Source of the DNA: Thiothrix nivea DSM 5205
GTDB lineage: Bacteria; Pseudomonadota; Gammaproteobacteria; Thiotrichales; Thiotrichaceae
Direction of reading: 5' to 3'
Length of the DNA stretch: 64,000 bases
Assembly (NCBI RefSeq): GCF_000260135.1
Contig: NZ_JH651384.1
Span: 4,324,693 to 4,388,692, forward strand
Below are positions 18,884 through 28,042 of the stretch, piece after piece. Both the position numbers and the translations under genes were made by a program. The notes under the pieces are model-generated. The model had not been told where the DNA came from. It did not search any database and saw only the letters and a program-made list of their open reading frames with translations. Within the stretch, counting starts at the first letter, position 1; each line of letters opens with the position of its first letter.

Positions 18884-20199
18884 GGGGATTTCCCTGAAAG
18901 ATTCCCCCGCAATGGCTACACTTGTCTTATCGACAAGCGGAGTCCCTATCCCCATGCCCCCCGAATCCCAAACAGACAAGCTGATCCTGAGCGAATCCCA
19001 GATAGCCGACCTGAAACTGGCGGCCTCGAAAATGTCTGGCAGCACCCGCCGTGCGTTCCAGGCGGACATGAGCCGGAAATATTGTGCAGGCAACGCCCGC
19101 CAGACTGAAAGGTGTTTTGGCTGGGGTCGGGAGGGGGTGCAGTTGGGTTTGGAGGAACAGCGCAGCGGCATGGTTTGCGTGGGTGCGCAGGCGGCGTATT
19201 GTGGCCAGAAGCGCTGGGAGGAAACCCAGCCGGAAGCGGCAGCCGCCTTGCTGGCGCTGGCGGAAGCACATAGCCAGCAAGACCCGACATTCCGCAGCAG
19301 CATCGCCTACACCCGCCTGACGGCGGCGGAAGCCATCCGGCAGTTACAGGCCATGGGTTTCAGCGGTGGACAAGTGCCCGCCCCCAGCACCATGGCGCGG
19401 ATACTCAACCGGAATGGCTACCGCCTGCGCAAGGTGGAGAAAGCCAAGCCGCAAAAAAAATTCCAGAAACCGACGCCATCTTCGCCAATATCCAGGCCAA
19501 CGATGGGCAGTTTGCCGATGGGGCGGTCAAACGCCTGAGCATGGACTGCAAGGCGACCGTCAACATCGGTGACTACTCACGGGGCGGGAAAACACGGGGT
19601 GACAATAAAGCCGCTGACCATGAGATGGGCTGCAAAGAGAAATACATCCCTTTTGGCGTACTGGATGAGGACAGTGGGCAGGTTTACCTGACCTTCGGCA
19701 GTTCCAGCAAAACCAGTGACTTCATCGTGGATTCCCTGTGCCGGGTATGGGAACAGATGCCTTCTGCTGACAAGGACGCCTGCCAGTGCATCCAGATCAA
19801 AGCGGACAATGGCCCGGAAAGCAGCGGGATCAGGACGCAATTCCTCAAGCGCATGGTGGAATTCGCCAACCATACCGGTAAGACAGTCCACCTGCTGTAC
19901 TACCCGCCTTACCACAGCAAGTACAACCCGATTGAACGCTGCTGGGGGATTCTGGAACAACACTGGAACGGCACCCAGCTCAAGGATGCCGAAACCCTGC
20001 TGGAATGGGCAAAAACCATGACCTGGAAAGGCATCAACCCCATGGTCGAATTCAGCCACAAGGTTTATGAGAAGGGCGTGACCCTCAGCAAAAAAGCTAT
20101 GGAGGCTGTTGAGGCGAGGCTGGAAAGAAATGCTGCTTTACCAAAATGGGACATTCTGATTCGCCCTGTTTTTGGGTAATGTCTTTGAGGTAAATCACC
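18884..20199 (+). mobile_element. ISAzo13-family insertion sequence, copy 2 (apparently intact)
   Basis: A 1316-bp element with the same inverted ends as copy 1, flanked by a 3-bp direct repeat TAA (18881-18883 and 20200-20202). It lies between the GntR fragment and the small gene at 20221 and does not interrupt any gene I can see. Its transposase reads through if one -1 frameshift at an A8 run is allowed. With copy 1 it brackets the N-terminal half of the interrupted ATPase gene, so homologous recombination between the direct copies could delete that 1.3-kb segment. Confidence 0.92.
18912..20179 (+). CDS. ISAzo13-type transposase, two frames joined at A8
   Basis: The first frame runs 18912-19538 and the second, in the -1 frame, continues to 20179. 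They meet at eight A residues (19453-19460), where a -1 slip gives KPQKKIPETDAIFANIQAND, continuing into FADGAVKRLSMDCKATVNIG. The product would have about 422 residues. The second part carries the ISAzo13 DDE domain (DYSRGGKTR, IKADNGPES, YYPPYHSKYNPIERCWG). The same A8 is present in copy 1, so a programmed slip is likelier than a chance error. Confidence 0.85.
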
Positions 20200-20220
20200 T
20201 AACCTCTATTTTGCGAAATT

Positions 20221-20424
20221 TTAACGCGCTTTCCGATATTGCATGGCATGACGGCTTAACGTCTCAATATCCATATCATCCCAAAGCTTGCTTTGCCATT
20301 GGGTATAGTCAAAAGGCTCACGCAAAATCAGGCTGATAAACCGCTCTGCCTGTACTTCGCCTAATGCGGAGATCAGTGCTTCAATTCCCCGTAGACGAAT
20401 TTCTGTATCAGTAATAGCTGTCAT
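20221..20424 (-). CDS. Small protein coupled to the PIN-domain gene
   Basis: A 67-residue protein starting at ATG 20424, which overlaps the stop codon of the PIN gene (ATGA). It contains TEIRLRGIEALISALGEVQA and ends in a basic SRHAMQYRKAR. No DNA-binding motif is certain. The overlap and its size suggest that it is the partner, and possibly the antitoxin, of the PIN protein. Antitoxins more often precede the toxin, so the order here is unusual if that is its role. An upstream in-frame start at 20460 would overlap more of the PIN gene and is less likely. Confidence 0.6.
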   Translation of the reverse strand: MTAITDTEIRLRGIEALISALGEVQAERFISLILREPFDYTQWQSKLWDDMDIETLSRHAMQYRKAR

Positions 20425-20852
20425 GACGGCTCCTTGACGAAATCTAACGGGTTGAGACAAGTAATACCATTGACAGTTTGCAACTTTTTCAAAAGCTTGT
20501 CATCCGTGCTCAGAAAGTAGTCCGCGCCTGCGGAGATCGCGCAGGCGACATGCAAGGCGTCTTTAACCCGAATTCCTTTGGCGAGCATCATTTTGGCTGT
20601 TTCCAGCAATTGGGGGCTTTCTTCTACATCAAGATTGGCCAGATCGCGCCACTGCAAAATAGCATGACGGCGATCCGTGAAGGGATTTTGGGCATTTTCA
20701 AATTCCAGCATGTAAGACCATACCAGTTGCAGATGGCCTTCCCGAATTTGCTGCTGAATATACAGCTTTGCTTCCGCTTCCAGTTTAATGCGGATTTGCC
20801 CCTGGTCATCAAAGGGACGGTTAAACATGCAATTGTCGAGGTAGACTTTCAC
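20421..20852 (-). CDS. PIN-domain protein (VapC-like)
   Basis: A 143-residue protein read from GTG 20852, with the PIN family start VKVYLDNCMFNRPFDDQ and the acidic residues expected for an RNase: Asp in YLDN, Glu in LEFENAQNP, Asp in VKDALH, and Asp in LSTDDKLL. It overlaps the stop of the gntR gene by 4 bp (GTGA) and the next small gene by 4 bp (ATGA), so all three are likely translated together. PIN proteins of this type are often VapC-like toxins; here the link to a metabolic regulator is uncommon. Confidence 0.75.
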   Translation of the reverse strand: MKVYLDNCMFNRPFDDQGQIRIKLEAEAKLYIQQQIREGHLQLVWSYMLEFENAQNPFTDRRHAILQWRDLANLDVEESPQLLETAKMMLAKGIRVKDALHVACAISAGADYFLSTDDKLLKKLQTVNGITCLNPLDFVKEPS

Positions 20853-21544
20853 GCGGACTGTTTCCCCATCTCCTCCACCAACACCTGCCGCGTAATCTCC
20901 GCCGTCACGCGGATATGCTCCTCTGTCTCGCGGCAAGCCGTATCCGCATCGCGCGCCAGCGCCGCGTCGTAGATGCGCTTGTGCTCGGCGTGCACGTCGC
21001 GTTGCCCCAGATTGGCGACCAGCGAGATATTGCGGTAACGCTTATGCTGGTCGTACAGGGTATTGTAAAAATGTAGCAGCCACTTGGACGTGCAAGCTGA
21101 AATCAGCGCCCAGTGAAAGTCGTGGTTGCGCTGTTCCCAAGCGTCGATGTGTTCAAACAGGTCGAGTTCTTCCACCTTGCTGAGCTGGTAATAGGTGGAA
21201 ACCACCCGCGATTCCCAGTCATCGCCGCCATGCAGGATGCTGTTGCGCAAGGCTTTCAGCTCCAGCGTGATACGCAGCTCGGTGACATCTTCGAGGTCTT
21301 CGGGGGAAATCGGTGACACCCGGAAACCACGCTGCCCTTCCATCAGCACGAAACCGTCGGCGCTCAGGCGGCTCAGTGCCTCACGGATCGGTGTTGCGCC
21401 CACATCATACATGCCGCGCAACTGCTCGATCTTGAGCTTGCTATCCGGAGCCAGCTTGCCCTGAATGATGTCTTCGCGCAGTTGCGTGTAGACGTAATCC
21501 GTCATGGTTTTGGGGGCTTCGGCGGGTTGCAGGGGGTTACTCAT
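20849..21544 (-). CDS. GntR-family regulator, FadR/FCD subfamily
   Basis: This 231-residue repressor or activator has an N-terminal winged helix (YVYTQLREDIIQGKLAPDSK and MYDVGATPIREALSRLSADG) and a helical C-terminal FCD domain of about 150 residues, which usually binds an organic acid through a metal. It diverges from dmpC with 183 bp between them, and nested inverted repeats lie in that gap (21628-21679). It most likely controls the meta-cleavage operon in response to a pathway intermediate. It is the first gene of an overlapping three-gene unit with the PIN protein and the small partner. Confidence 0.88.
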   Translation of the reverse strand: MSNPLQPAEAPKTMTDYVYTQLREDIIQGKLAPDSKLKIEQLRGMYDVGATPIREALSRLSADGFVLMEGQRGFRVSPISPEDLEDVTELRITLELKALRNSILHGGDDWESRVVSTYYQLSKVEELDLFEHIDAWEQRNHDFHWALISACTSKWLLHFYNTLYDQHKRYRNISLVANLGQRDVHAEHKRIYDAALARDADTACRETEEHIRVTAEITRQVLVEEMGKQSA

Positions 21545-21627
21545 GGTCGATTTATCAGTATTTAAAGTCAGTAATGATGCAGTATATCAATTTCCTGTAT
21601 TTTTGCCCTAACTCCATACGATTTTGC

Positions 21628-21679
21628 CTTTGTCGTCACTTTCTAAAAATATCGATAATATCTTTAATTATCGACAAAG
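21628..21679. promoter_or_regulatory. Nested inverted repeats, candidate GntR operator
   Basis: Two perfect 8-bp inverted repeats share one centre region: CTTTGTCG (21628-21635) with CGACAAAG (21672-21679), and TCGATAAT (21652-21659) with ATTATCGA (21667-21674). They lie between the divergent gntR and dmpC genes, where an FCD-type GntR protein would be expected to bind. Which of the two is the operator is not decided by the sequence. Confidence 0.5.
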
Positions 21680-21727
21680 TTACAGTATGCTTGATCCATT
21701 CACTGGTACAGGAGAGGTATTCCGGCA

Positions 21728-23188
21728 ATGCAGGAGATCAAGCATTTCATCAACGGCGAATTTGTCGGCTCTGTGTCCGGCAAAACCTTCGCCAACATCA
21801 ATCCGGCCACCAACCAGCAAATCGGTGTGGTGCACGAAGGTGGGCAACCCGAAGTCGATCAGGCAGTTGCCGCAGCACGGGCAGCATTGAAAGGCCCGTG
21901 GGGGAAAATGCCGCTGGCTGAGCGCATGGCACTGCTGCACAAGGTGGCGGATGGCATCAACGCCCGCTTCGACGAATTCCTCGAAGCTGAATGTATGGAT
22001 ACCGGCAAACCCAAATCGCTGGCATCACACATCGACATTCCACGCGGTGCGGCCAACTTCAAGGTTTTCGCTGATGCTTACAAGAGTGTGCCGACCGAAA
22101 GCTTCATGCTGGATACGCCGGATGGCAAAGGCGCACTGAACTATTCCGTCCGCAAACCCAAAGGCGTGATTGCCGTGGTCAGCCCGTGGAACCTGCCACT
22201 GCTGCTGATGACCTGGAAAGTCGGCCCGGCATTGGCGTGTGGTAATACCGTTATCGTCAAGCCTTCCGAAGAAACCCCGCGCACCGCCACTTTGTTGGGT
22301 GAAGTGATGAATGACGCAGGTATTCCACCGGGCGTATTCAACGTCGTACACGGTTTCGGCCCGGATTCCGCAGGCGCATTCCTGACCAGTCACCCTGGCA
22401 TCGACGGCATTACTTTCACCGGCGAAACCCGTACCGGCGCGGCCATTATCAAGGCCAGCGCGGATCACATCCGCCACGTTTCCTTCGAACTGGGTGGCAA
22501 GAACCCGGCAGTGGTGTTTGCTGACTGCGACATGGATAAAGCCATCGAAGGCACCATGCGTTCCGTCTTCGCCAACTGCGGTCAGGTTTGCCTTGGCACT
22601 GAACGTGTGTATGTGGAACGCCCGATCTTTGATGAATTCCTTGCCCGCCTGAAAGACGCTGCCGAAGGTATGCAACTGGGTGCATGGGATGATGAGTGCA
22701 CCAGCATGGGGCCGCTGATCAGCAAGGAACACAAGGAAAAAGTCCTGTCCTATTACACCAAGGCGGTAGAAGAGGGTGCGAACGTCATTACCGGCGGTGG
22801 CACCCCTGACATGCCGGGTGCATTGGCCGATGGTAACTGGGTGCAGCCAACCATCTGGACTGGCCTGCCGGAAACTGCCGCGATCGTTAAAGAAGAGATT
22901 TTTGGCCCTTGCTGCCACGTACAGCCTTTCGATTCCGAAGACGAAGTAATCGAAATGGCCAACGACACCCAATACGGTCTGGCTGCTGCGGTGTGGACGG
23001 AAAACACCTCCCGCGCCCATCGCGTCGCCGCGCAACTGGATGCCGGTATTGTCTGGGTGAACTCCTGGTTCCTGCGTGACCTGCGCACCCCGTTCGGCGG
23101 TATGAAAAACTCCGGTATCGGTCGTGAAGGCGGCGTGCACTCACTGGAGTTCTATACCGAATTGAAAAACATCTGCGTCAAGCTGTAA
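21728..23188 (+). CDS. dmpC: 2-hydroxymuconic semialdehyde dehydrogenase
   Basis: A 486-residue NAD-dependent aldehyde dehydrogenase that oxidises the catechol ring-cleavage product 2-hydroxymuconic semialdehyde to 4-oxalocrotonate (2-hydroxymuconate). The active-site Glu is in SFELGGKNP and the nucleophile Cys in CGQVCLGTERV. Similarity to DmpC/XylG is high along the whole length, for example AVVSPWNLPLLLMTWKVGPA and HSLEFYTELKNICVKL at the end. GGAGAGG lies about 9 bp before the ATG. It opens a seven-gene operon. The ring-cleaving dioxygenase and the hydrolytic branch gene (dmpB, dmpD) that often accompany it are absent here. Confidence 0.93.
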   Translation: MQEIKHFINGEFVGSVSGKTFANINPATNQQIGVVHEGGQPEVDQAVAAARAALKGPWGKMPLAERMALLHKVADGINARFDEFLEAECMDTGKPKSLASHIDIPRGAANFKVFADAYKSVPTESFMLDTPDGKGALNYSVRKPKGVIAVVSPWNLPLLLMTWKVGPALACGNTVIVKPSEETPRTATLLGEVMNDAGIPPGVFNVVHGFGPDSAGAFLTSHPGIDGITFTGETRTGAAIIKASADHIRHVSFELGGKNPAVVFADCDMDKAIEGTMRSVFANCGQVCLGTERVYVERPIFDEFLARLKDAAEGMQLGAWDDECTSMGPLISKEHKEKVLSYYTKAVEEGANVITGGGTPDMPGALADGNWVQPTIWTGLPETAAIVKEEIFGPCCHVQPFDSEDEVIEMANDTQYGLAAAVWTENTSRAHRVAAQLDAGIVWVNSWFLRDLRTPFGGMKNSGIGREGGVHSLEFYTELKNICVKL

Positions 23189-23197
23189 GGGGAAAAC

Positions 23198-23992
23198 ATG
23201 TTACCAGCAGAACAAATCCAGGCATTTGCAGACGAGCTTTATCATGCCCTGCGCCATCAGAAAATGCTTGAGCCGCTGACTTCGCGCTCCCCGGAAATGA
23301 CCATTGAGGACGCTTACGCCATTTCTTCCGGCTTGCTGCAAAAGCGTATCGAACTGGACGGTGAGAAAGTCATCGGCAAAAAGATCGGTGTGACCAGCAA
23401 GGCTGTGCAGAACATGCTTGGCGTACACCAACCCGACTTCGGCTACCTGACAGACGCAATGGTGGTGGATGAAAGCGAGGAGCTTTCCCTGACCACCAAA
23501 ATGATCCAGCCGCGTGCCGAGGGCGAGATTGCTTTCGTCTTGAAACACGACCTGACCGGCCCCGGTGTGACTGCTTCTGATGTATTACGCGCGACTGATT
23601 TTGTGGTGCCGTGTTTCGAGATCGTCGATTCCCGCGTCAAGGACTGGAAAATCAAGATTCAGGATACCGTCGCTGACAACGCTTCCTGCGGTTACTTCCT
23701 GTTGGGTTCGCAAGCGGCTGACCCACGCAAGCTCGACCTTTCTACCGTTGGTATGGTGGTGGAACTCAACGGGCAGGTGGTTTCCACTGGCGCGGGTGCT
23801 GCGGCGCTGGGTTCCTCCCCGGTCAGTTGCGTGGTGTGGCTGGCGAATACGTTGGGCAAGTTTGGCGTGCCTCTGAAGGCAGGCGAAGTGATCCTGTCCG
23901 GTTCGCTGGTGCCGTTACAGCCGGTGAAAGCGGGCGATTACATGAGTGTAAGTATTGGTGGGATTGGGCGCACTGCGGTGCGTTTCAGCTGA
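23198..23992 (+). CDS. dmpE: 2-oxopent-4-enoate hydratase
   Basis: A 264-residue metal-dependent hydratase that adds water to 2-hydroxypenta-2,4-dienoate, giving 4-hydroxy-2-oxovalerate. It has the fumarylacetoacetase-like fold shared by DmpE and DmpH, with metal ligands in [10 protein letters not shown] and the FEIVDSR stretch. It resembles MhpD/DmpE/XylJ ([27 protein letters not shown]). It begins 9 bp after dmpC. Its paralogue dmpH lies three genes downstream, and the two products are known to form a complex in Pseudomonas. Confidence 0.92.
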   Translation: MLPAEQIQAFADELYHALRHQKMLEPLTSRSPEMTIEDAYAISSGLLQKRIELDGEKVIGKKIGVTSKAVQNMLGVHQPDFGYLTDAMVVDESEELSLTTKMIQPRAEGEIAFVLKHDLTGPGVTASDVLRATDFVVPCFEIVDSRVKDWKIKIQDTVADNASCGYFLLGSQAADPRKLDLSTVGMVVELNGQVVSTGAGAAALGSSPVSCVVWLANTLGKFGVPLKAGEVILSGSLVPLQPVKAGDYMSVSIGGIGRTAVRFS

Positions 23993-24011
23993 GACTGGAG
24001 AGAGAGAAACC

Positions 24012-24896
24012 ATGGAAAAAATCAAATGTGCATTGATCGGTCCCGGCAATATCGGCACCGACCTGTTATACAAGCTGCTGCGCAGTGAAGTGCTGGAACC
24101 GGTATGGATGGTCGGTATCGACCCCGAATCCGAAGGTCTGGCGCGCGCCCAAAAGATGGGTCTGAAAACCACCCATGAAGGTGTGGATGGCCTGATTCCC
24201 CACGTTGAAGCCGACAACATCAAGATTGCCTTCGACGCAACTTCGGCTTACGCCCACGCGGAAACCTCCCGCAAGCTGACCGAAAAAGGCGTAAAGGTCA
24301 TCGACCTGACCCCGGCAGCCATCGGCCCGTTCTGCGTACCCCCGGTCAATCTTCAGGATCACCTGAACAAGGGCGAAGAAAACGTCAACATGGTGACATG
24401 CGGCGGTCAGGCCACCATCCCGATGGTTTACGCCGTCAGCCGTGTACAACCGGTGCGTTACGGTGAAATCGTGGCAACGGTTGCTTCCAAATCCGCTGGC
24501 CCCGGCACCCGCAAGAATATCGATGAATTCACCGAAACCACTTCCCATGCGGTAGAAAAAGTCGGTGGTGCGAAAAAAGGCAAGGCCATCATCATCCTCA
24601 ACCCGGCGGAACCCCCTTTGATCATGCGCGACACCATCCATTGCATTACTGAAGAAGAGCCGCAGCGTGACGCGATTATTGAATCCGTCAAGGCGATGGA
24701 AGCTGAAGTGCAGAAGTACGTGCCCGGTTACCGTGTGAAGGAAGGCCCGGTATTCGACGGCCATCGTGTCAGCGTGTTTGCTGAAGTGCGCGGGCGGGGC
24801 GATTACCTGCCGGAATATGCAGGCAATCTCGACATCATGACTGCTGCCGCTGCCCGTACCGCCGAAATGTTCGCCGAACAAATGCTGAAAGCCTAA
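24012..24896 (+). CDS. dmpF: Acetaldehyde dehydrogenase (acylating)
   Basis: A 294-residue enzyme that converts acetaldehyde, NAD and CoA to acetyl-CoA. The Rossmann start [20 protein letters not shown] is typical, and the catalytic Cys is in [13 protein letters not shown] use ATG 24012 because AGAGAGAGAAA precedes it; an in-frame start 57 bp upstream lies inside dmpE. Acetaldehyde is passed directly from the aldolase DmpG through a protein channel, and the two genes are adjacent as usual, with 14 bp between them. Confidence 0.93.
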   Translation: MEKIKCALIGPGNIGTDLLYKLLRSEVLEPVWMVGIDPESEGLARAQKMGLKTTHEGVDGLIPHVEADNIKIAFDATSAYAHAETSRKLTEKGVKVIDLTPAAIGPFCVPPVNLQDHLNKGEENVNMVTCGGQATIPMVYAVSRVQPVRYGEIVATVASKSAGPGTRKNIDEFTETTSHAVEKVGGAKKGKAIIILNPAEPPLIMRDTIHCITEEEPQRDAIIESVKAMEAEVQKYVPGYRVKEGPVFDGHRVSVFAEVRGRGDYLPEYAGNLDIMTAAAARTAEMFAEQMLKA

Positions 24897-24910
24897 GAGG
24901 AGTGTTGGAA

Positions 24911-25942
24911 ATGAATCTGAAAGGTAAAAAAATCCGCCTGCACGACATGTCGTTGCGCGACGGGATGCACTCCATCCGCCACCAGTTCACGCTGGAAAAC
25001 ATGCAGGATCTGTCACAGGCACTCGACAAGGCAAAAATTTCCCTGATCGAAGTCACCCACGGTGACGGTCTGGCAGGTTCTTCCGTCAACTACGGTTTCG
25101 GCCTGCACACCGACAAGGAATACCTGGAAGCGGTGATTCCACACCTGCAAAACGCCCAGGTTTCCATCCTGATGCTGCCCGGTATCGGCACCATCGAAGA
25201 CCTGAAAATGGTCGAGGATCTCGGTGTTAAAACCGTGCGTGTTGCCACCCACTGCACGGAAGCGGACGTTTCTGAACAGCACATCAAATATGCGGCCAAA
25301 CAGGGCTTTGATACCGTCGGCTTCCTGATGATGAGCCACATGGTCAGCCCGGAAAAGATTCTGGAACAGGCCAAACTGATGCACAGTTACGGCGCGAACT
25401 GCCTGTACATGACCGACTCCGCCGGGCACATGCTGCCGGAAGACGTGAAGGAAAAAATCGGTATCCTGCGTGGTTACTTCCCGCAAGAGATCGAAATCGG
25501 TTTCCACGGGCATCACAACCTCGCAATGGGTGTGGCCAACTCGCTGGCGGCAGTAGAAGCAGGTGCTAACCGGATTGACGGTTCCGTGGCAGGTTTCGGT
25601 GCCGGTGCAGGCAATACCCCGCTGGAAGTGTTCGCGGCGGTGTGTGAAATGTACGGTGTGGACACCGGTGTTGACCTTTCCGCGCTGATGAATGCTGCCG
25701 AGGATGTGGCCGTGCCGATCATGGGTAATGACAACCTGCCACGCATCAACCGTAACGCACTGACGCTGGGTTATGCCGGGGTGTATTCCTCCTTCCTGCT
25801 GCATGCCAAACGTGCGGAAGAAAAGCACGGTGTGCCTGCGCGTGAAATCCTGCTGGAACTGGGTCGGCGCGGTGCCATCGGTGGCCAGGAAGACATGATC
25901 GAAGACGTGGCACTGGAAATGCTGCGCACACGCGGAGGTTGA
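24911..25942 (+). CDS. dmpG: 4-hydroxy-2-oxovalerate aldolase
   Basis: A 343-residue class II aldolase of the HMG-CoA-lyase-like superfamily that splits 4-hydroxy-2-oxovalerate into pyruvate and acetaldehyde. Metal and substrate residues are visible in [11 protein letters not shown] and in [16 protein letters not shown] (two metal His). AGGAG lies 8 bp before ATG 24911; a GTG nine bases upstream overlaps this ribosome binding site and is less likely. The length matches DmpG (345). It forms the channelling complex with DmpF. Confidence 0.93.
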   Translation: MNLKGKKIRLHDMSLRDGMHSIRHQFTLENMQDLSQALDKAKISLIEVTHGDGLAGSSVNYGFGLHTDKEYLEAVIPHLQNAQVSILMLPGIGTIEDLKMVEDLGVKTVRVATHCTEADVSEQHIKYAAKQGFDTVGFLMMSHMVSPEKILEQAKLMHSYGANCLYMTDSAGHMLPEDVKEKIGILRGYFPQEIEIGFHGHHNLAMGVANSLAAVEAGANRIDGSVAGFGAGAGNTPLEVFAAVCEMYGVDTGVDLSALMNAAEDVAVPIMGNDNLPRINRNALTLGYAGVYSSFLLHAKRAEEKHGVPAREILLELGRRGAIGGQEDMIEDVALEMLRTRGG

Positions 25943-25944
25943 GC

Positions 25945-26736
25945 ATGAGCACCCTGAGCAGAGCCAAAATTGCTGAACTGGCGGAACATCTGGAAAACGC
26001 CGAACTGCAAGCTTTCGATGTGACCAAAATCACCGACGACTACCCAGACATGGACTGGGAAGATGCTTACGACATCCAATGGGAAATCCGTCGTCGTAAA
26101 GAAGCGCGTGGTTCCAAGGTGATCGGCCTGAAAATGGGGCTGACCTCCTACGCCAAGATGAAACAAATGGGCGTGGAAGTACCGGTGTATGCCTTCCTTG
26201 CCGACTATTTCAGTGTGCCGGATGGCGGCGCAGTCAAGATTGATGAGCTAATCCACCCCAAAGTGGAAGCCGAAATTGCGATTATCACCAACAAGCCGTT
26301 GCGTGGCCCCGGTTGTACCGTGGCGCATGTATTGGCGGCTACTGAGTCGGTGTTACCTGCGGTGGAAGTGATTGACTCGCGTTACCGTGATTTCAAATTC
26401 GACCTCAAAAGCGTGGTGGCGGATAACGCCTCTTCCGCCCGTTTCGTCACTGGCGGCAATGTTAAACGTGCCGATGAAGTCGACATGAAAACGCTGGGCG
26501 TGGTCATGGAAATCAACGGTGAAGTTGTTGCCACAGGCGCGGGCGCTGCGGTGCTGAGTCACCCGGCAGCCAGTGTCGCCATGCTTGCCAACATGCTGGC
26601 GGAACGTGGCGAAGAAATCCCGGCGGGTACGTTCATCATGACTGGCGGCATTACCGCAGCCATTGCCGTGAAAGCAGGCGATAGTGTCTGTGTCCGCTAT
26701 CAGGACTTGGGTAGCGTCAGTATGAGCATTGTGTAA
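25945..26736 (+). CDS. dmpH: 4-oxalocrotonate decarboxylase
   Basis: A 263-residue metal-dependent decarboxylase that turns 2-oxohex-3-enedioate into 2-hydroxypenta-2,4-dienoate. It shares its fold with DmpE and has the metal-site pattern HPKVEAEIAII and LPAVEVIDSRY. The start at 25945 follows GGAGG by 6 bp and lies 2 bp after the dmpG stop. DmpH releases an unstable product that is handed directly to DmpE. Length and position match DmpH/XylI. Confidence 0.92.
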   Translation: MSTLSRAKIAELAEHLENAELQAFDVTKITDDYPDMDWEDAYDIQWEIRRRKEARGSKVIGLKMGLTSYAKMKQMGVEVPVYAFLADYFSVPDGGAVKIDELIHPKVEAEIAIITNKPLRGPGCTVAHVLAATESVLPAVEVIDSRYRDFKFDLKSVVADNASSARFVTGGNVKRADEVDMKTLGVVMEINGEVVATGAGAAVLSHPAASVAMLANMLAERGEEIPAGTFIMTGGITAAIAVKAGDSVCVRYQDLGSVSMSIV

Positions 26737-26747
26737 GGAGGTTTCCC

Positions 26748-26957
26748 ATGCCATTGATTCAGGCGACCATTATTGCTGGTCGTAGTCAGGAACAAAAGGA
26801 GGCTTTCTTCGAGAAAGTGACCGCCGTTGCCGTGGAAACCCTGTGTGTGAAGCCGGAGCAGGTACGGGTGGTAATCAACGAAGTGCCTGCTGAACACTGG
26901 GCGATTGGTGGCGTCAGCAAGGCCGCCATCAATGCACGTAACGCCACCAAGGAATAA
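26748..26957 (+). CDS. dmpI: 4-oxalocrotonate tautomerase
   Basis: A 69-residue tautomerase of the 4-OT family, which converts 2-hydroxymuconate to 2-oxohex-3-enedioate. After removal of the initiator Met, Pro1 is the catalytic base (PLIQATIIAGRSQEQKEAFF). Arg11 (GRS) and the second Arg (QVRVVINEV, near residue 39) that bind the substrate are present. It is slightly longer than typical 62-residue forms because of the C-terminal NARNATKE. AGGAGG lies 6 bp before the ATG. Confidence 0.93.
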   Translation: MPLIQATIIAGRSQEQKEAFFEKVTAVAVETLCVKPEQVRVVINEVPAEHWAIGGVSKAAINARNATKE

Positions 26958-26960
26958 TCC

Positions 26961-28037
26961 ATGACCCATAAAATCCTTATCCTGCCCGGTGATGGTATCG
27001 GCCCTGAAATCATCGCCGAGGCGGTCAAGGTGCTGGATGTCTTCCGTGCCGAAGGCAGCCTGCAAGCGGAATACGAGTATGCCCATCTGGGTGGCGCGGG
27101 TTACGATGCCGCCGGCCATCCTTATCCGGAAGAAACCCGCAAGCTGGCCAGCGAGAGTGATGCCATTCTGTTGGGGGCTGTCGGTGGGCCGCAGTACGAT
27201 ACTCTGCCGCGCGAATTTCGTCCGGAAAAAGGTTTGCTGACGATTCGTACCGATCTGGGTTTGTTCGCCAACCTGCGCCCGGCCATCTTGTATGATGAAC
27301 TGGCGGATGCTTCCACCCTGAAAAACGAGGTGGTTGCCGGGCTGGATCTGATGATCGTGCGTGAGCTGAACCACGGTATTTACTTCGGCCAGCCGCGCGG
27401 CATCCGTGTCCTGGAAAACGGTGAACGGCAAGGCTACAACACGGCGACTTACTCGGAATCACAGATTGAGCGGATTGCGCGGGTAGCGTTTGCAACCGCC
27501 ATGAAGCGTAACAAACGCCTGTGTTCCGTGGACAAGTACAACGTGCTGGAAGTCTCTGAGCTGTGGCGTGAGGTTGTTTGCAGGGTAGGGCAGGCGTTTC
27601 CGGAAGTCGAGCTTTCACACATGTACATTGATAATGCCGCGATGCAACTCATTCGTGCTCCCAAGCAGTTTGATGTGATCGTCACCAGTAACATGTTTGG
27701 CGACATCCTGTCGGATGAGGCGGCGATGCTGACCGGTTCCATCGGGATGCTGCCGTCAGCCTCGCTGAATGCCAGTGCAGTGGGTATGTATGAGCCTAGC
27801 CATGGCTCGGCTCCCGATATTGCAGGGCAGGGTATTGCCAATCCGCTGGCAACCATTCTGTCGGCAGCGATGATGTTACGTTATAGCCTGCAATTGCCGG
27901 AATTGGCAGCGCGTATTGAAGCTGCTGTCGAGGCAGTGTTGCGGCAGAAACTACGTACTGCCGACATTTACGTATCAGGCTGTGAGAAAGTCAGTACAGC
28001 ACAAATGGGCAGTGCAGTAATGGCAGCGTTAAAGTGA
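26961..28037 (+). CDS. leuB: 3-isopropylmalate dehydrogenase-type enzyme
   Basis: A 358-residue NAD-dependent decarboxylating dehydrogenase. It has the LeuB start [20 protein letters not shown], the substrate loop GLFANLRPA, the [15 protein letters not shown] lysine region and the metal-binding [20 protein letters not shown]. All support 3-isopropylmalate dehydrogenase of leucine synthesis; a related tartrate or malate dehydrogenase is less likely. It starts only 3 bp after dmpI with no promoter between, so it is transcribed with the meta-cleavage operon. No leuA, leuC or leuD is nearby. A stem-loop follows at 28043-28070. Confidence 0.85.
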   Translation: MTHKILILPGDGIGPEIIAEAVKVLDVFRAEGSLQAEYEYAHLGGAGYDAAGHPYPEETRKLASESDAILLGAVGGPQYDTLPREFRPEKGLLTIRTDLGLFANLRPAILYDELADASTLKNEVVAGLDLMIVRELNHGIYFGQPRGIRVLENGERQGYNTATYSESQIERIARVAFATAMKRNKRLCSVDKYNVLEVSELWREVVCRVGQAFPEVELSHMYIDNAAMQLIRAPKQFDVIVTSNMFGDILSDEAAMLTGSIGMLPSASLNASAVGMYEPSHGSAPDIAGQGIANPLATILSAAMMLRYSLQLPELAARIEAAVEAVLRQKLRTADIYVSGCEKVSTAQMGSAVMAALK

Positions 28038-28042
28038 TTTCC

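Noticed and set aside
16209-20199. A composite transposon made of the two ISAzo13 copies
   Set aside because: Each copy has its own target repeat (TTA, TAA), and copy 1 repairs the gene on its own, so they inserted separately.
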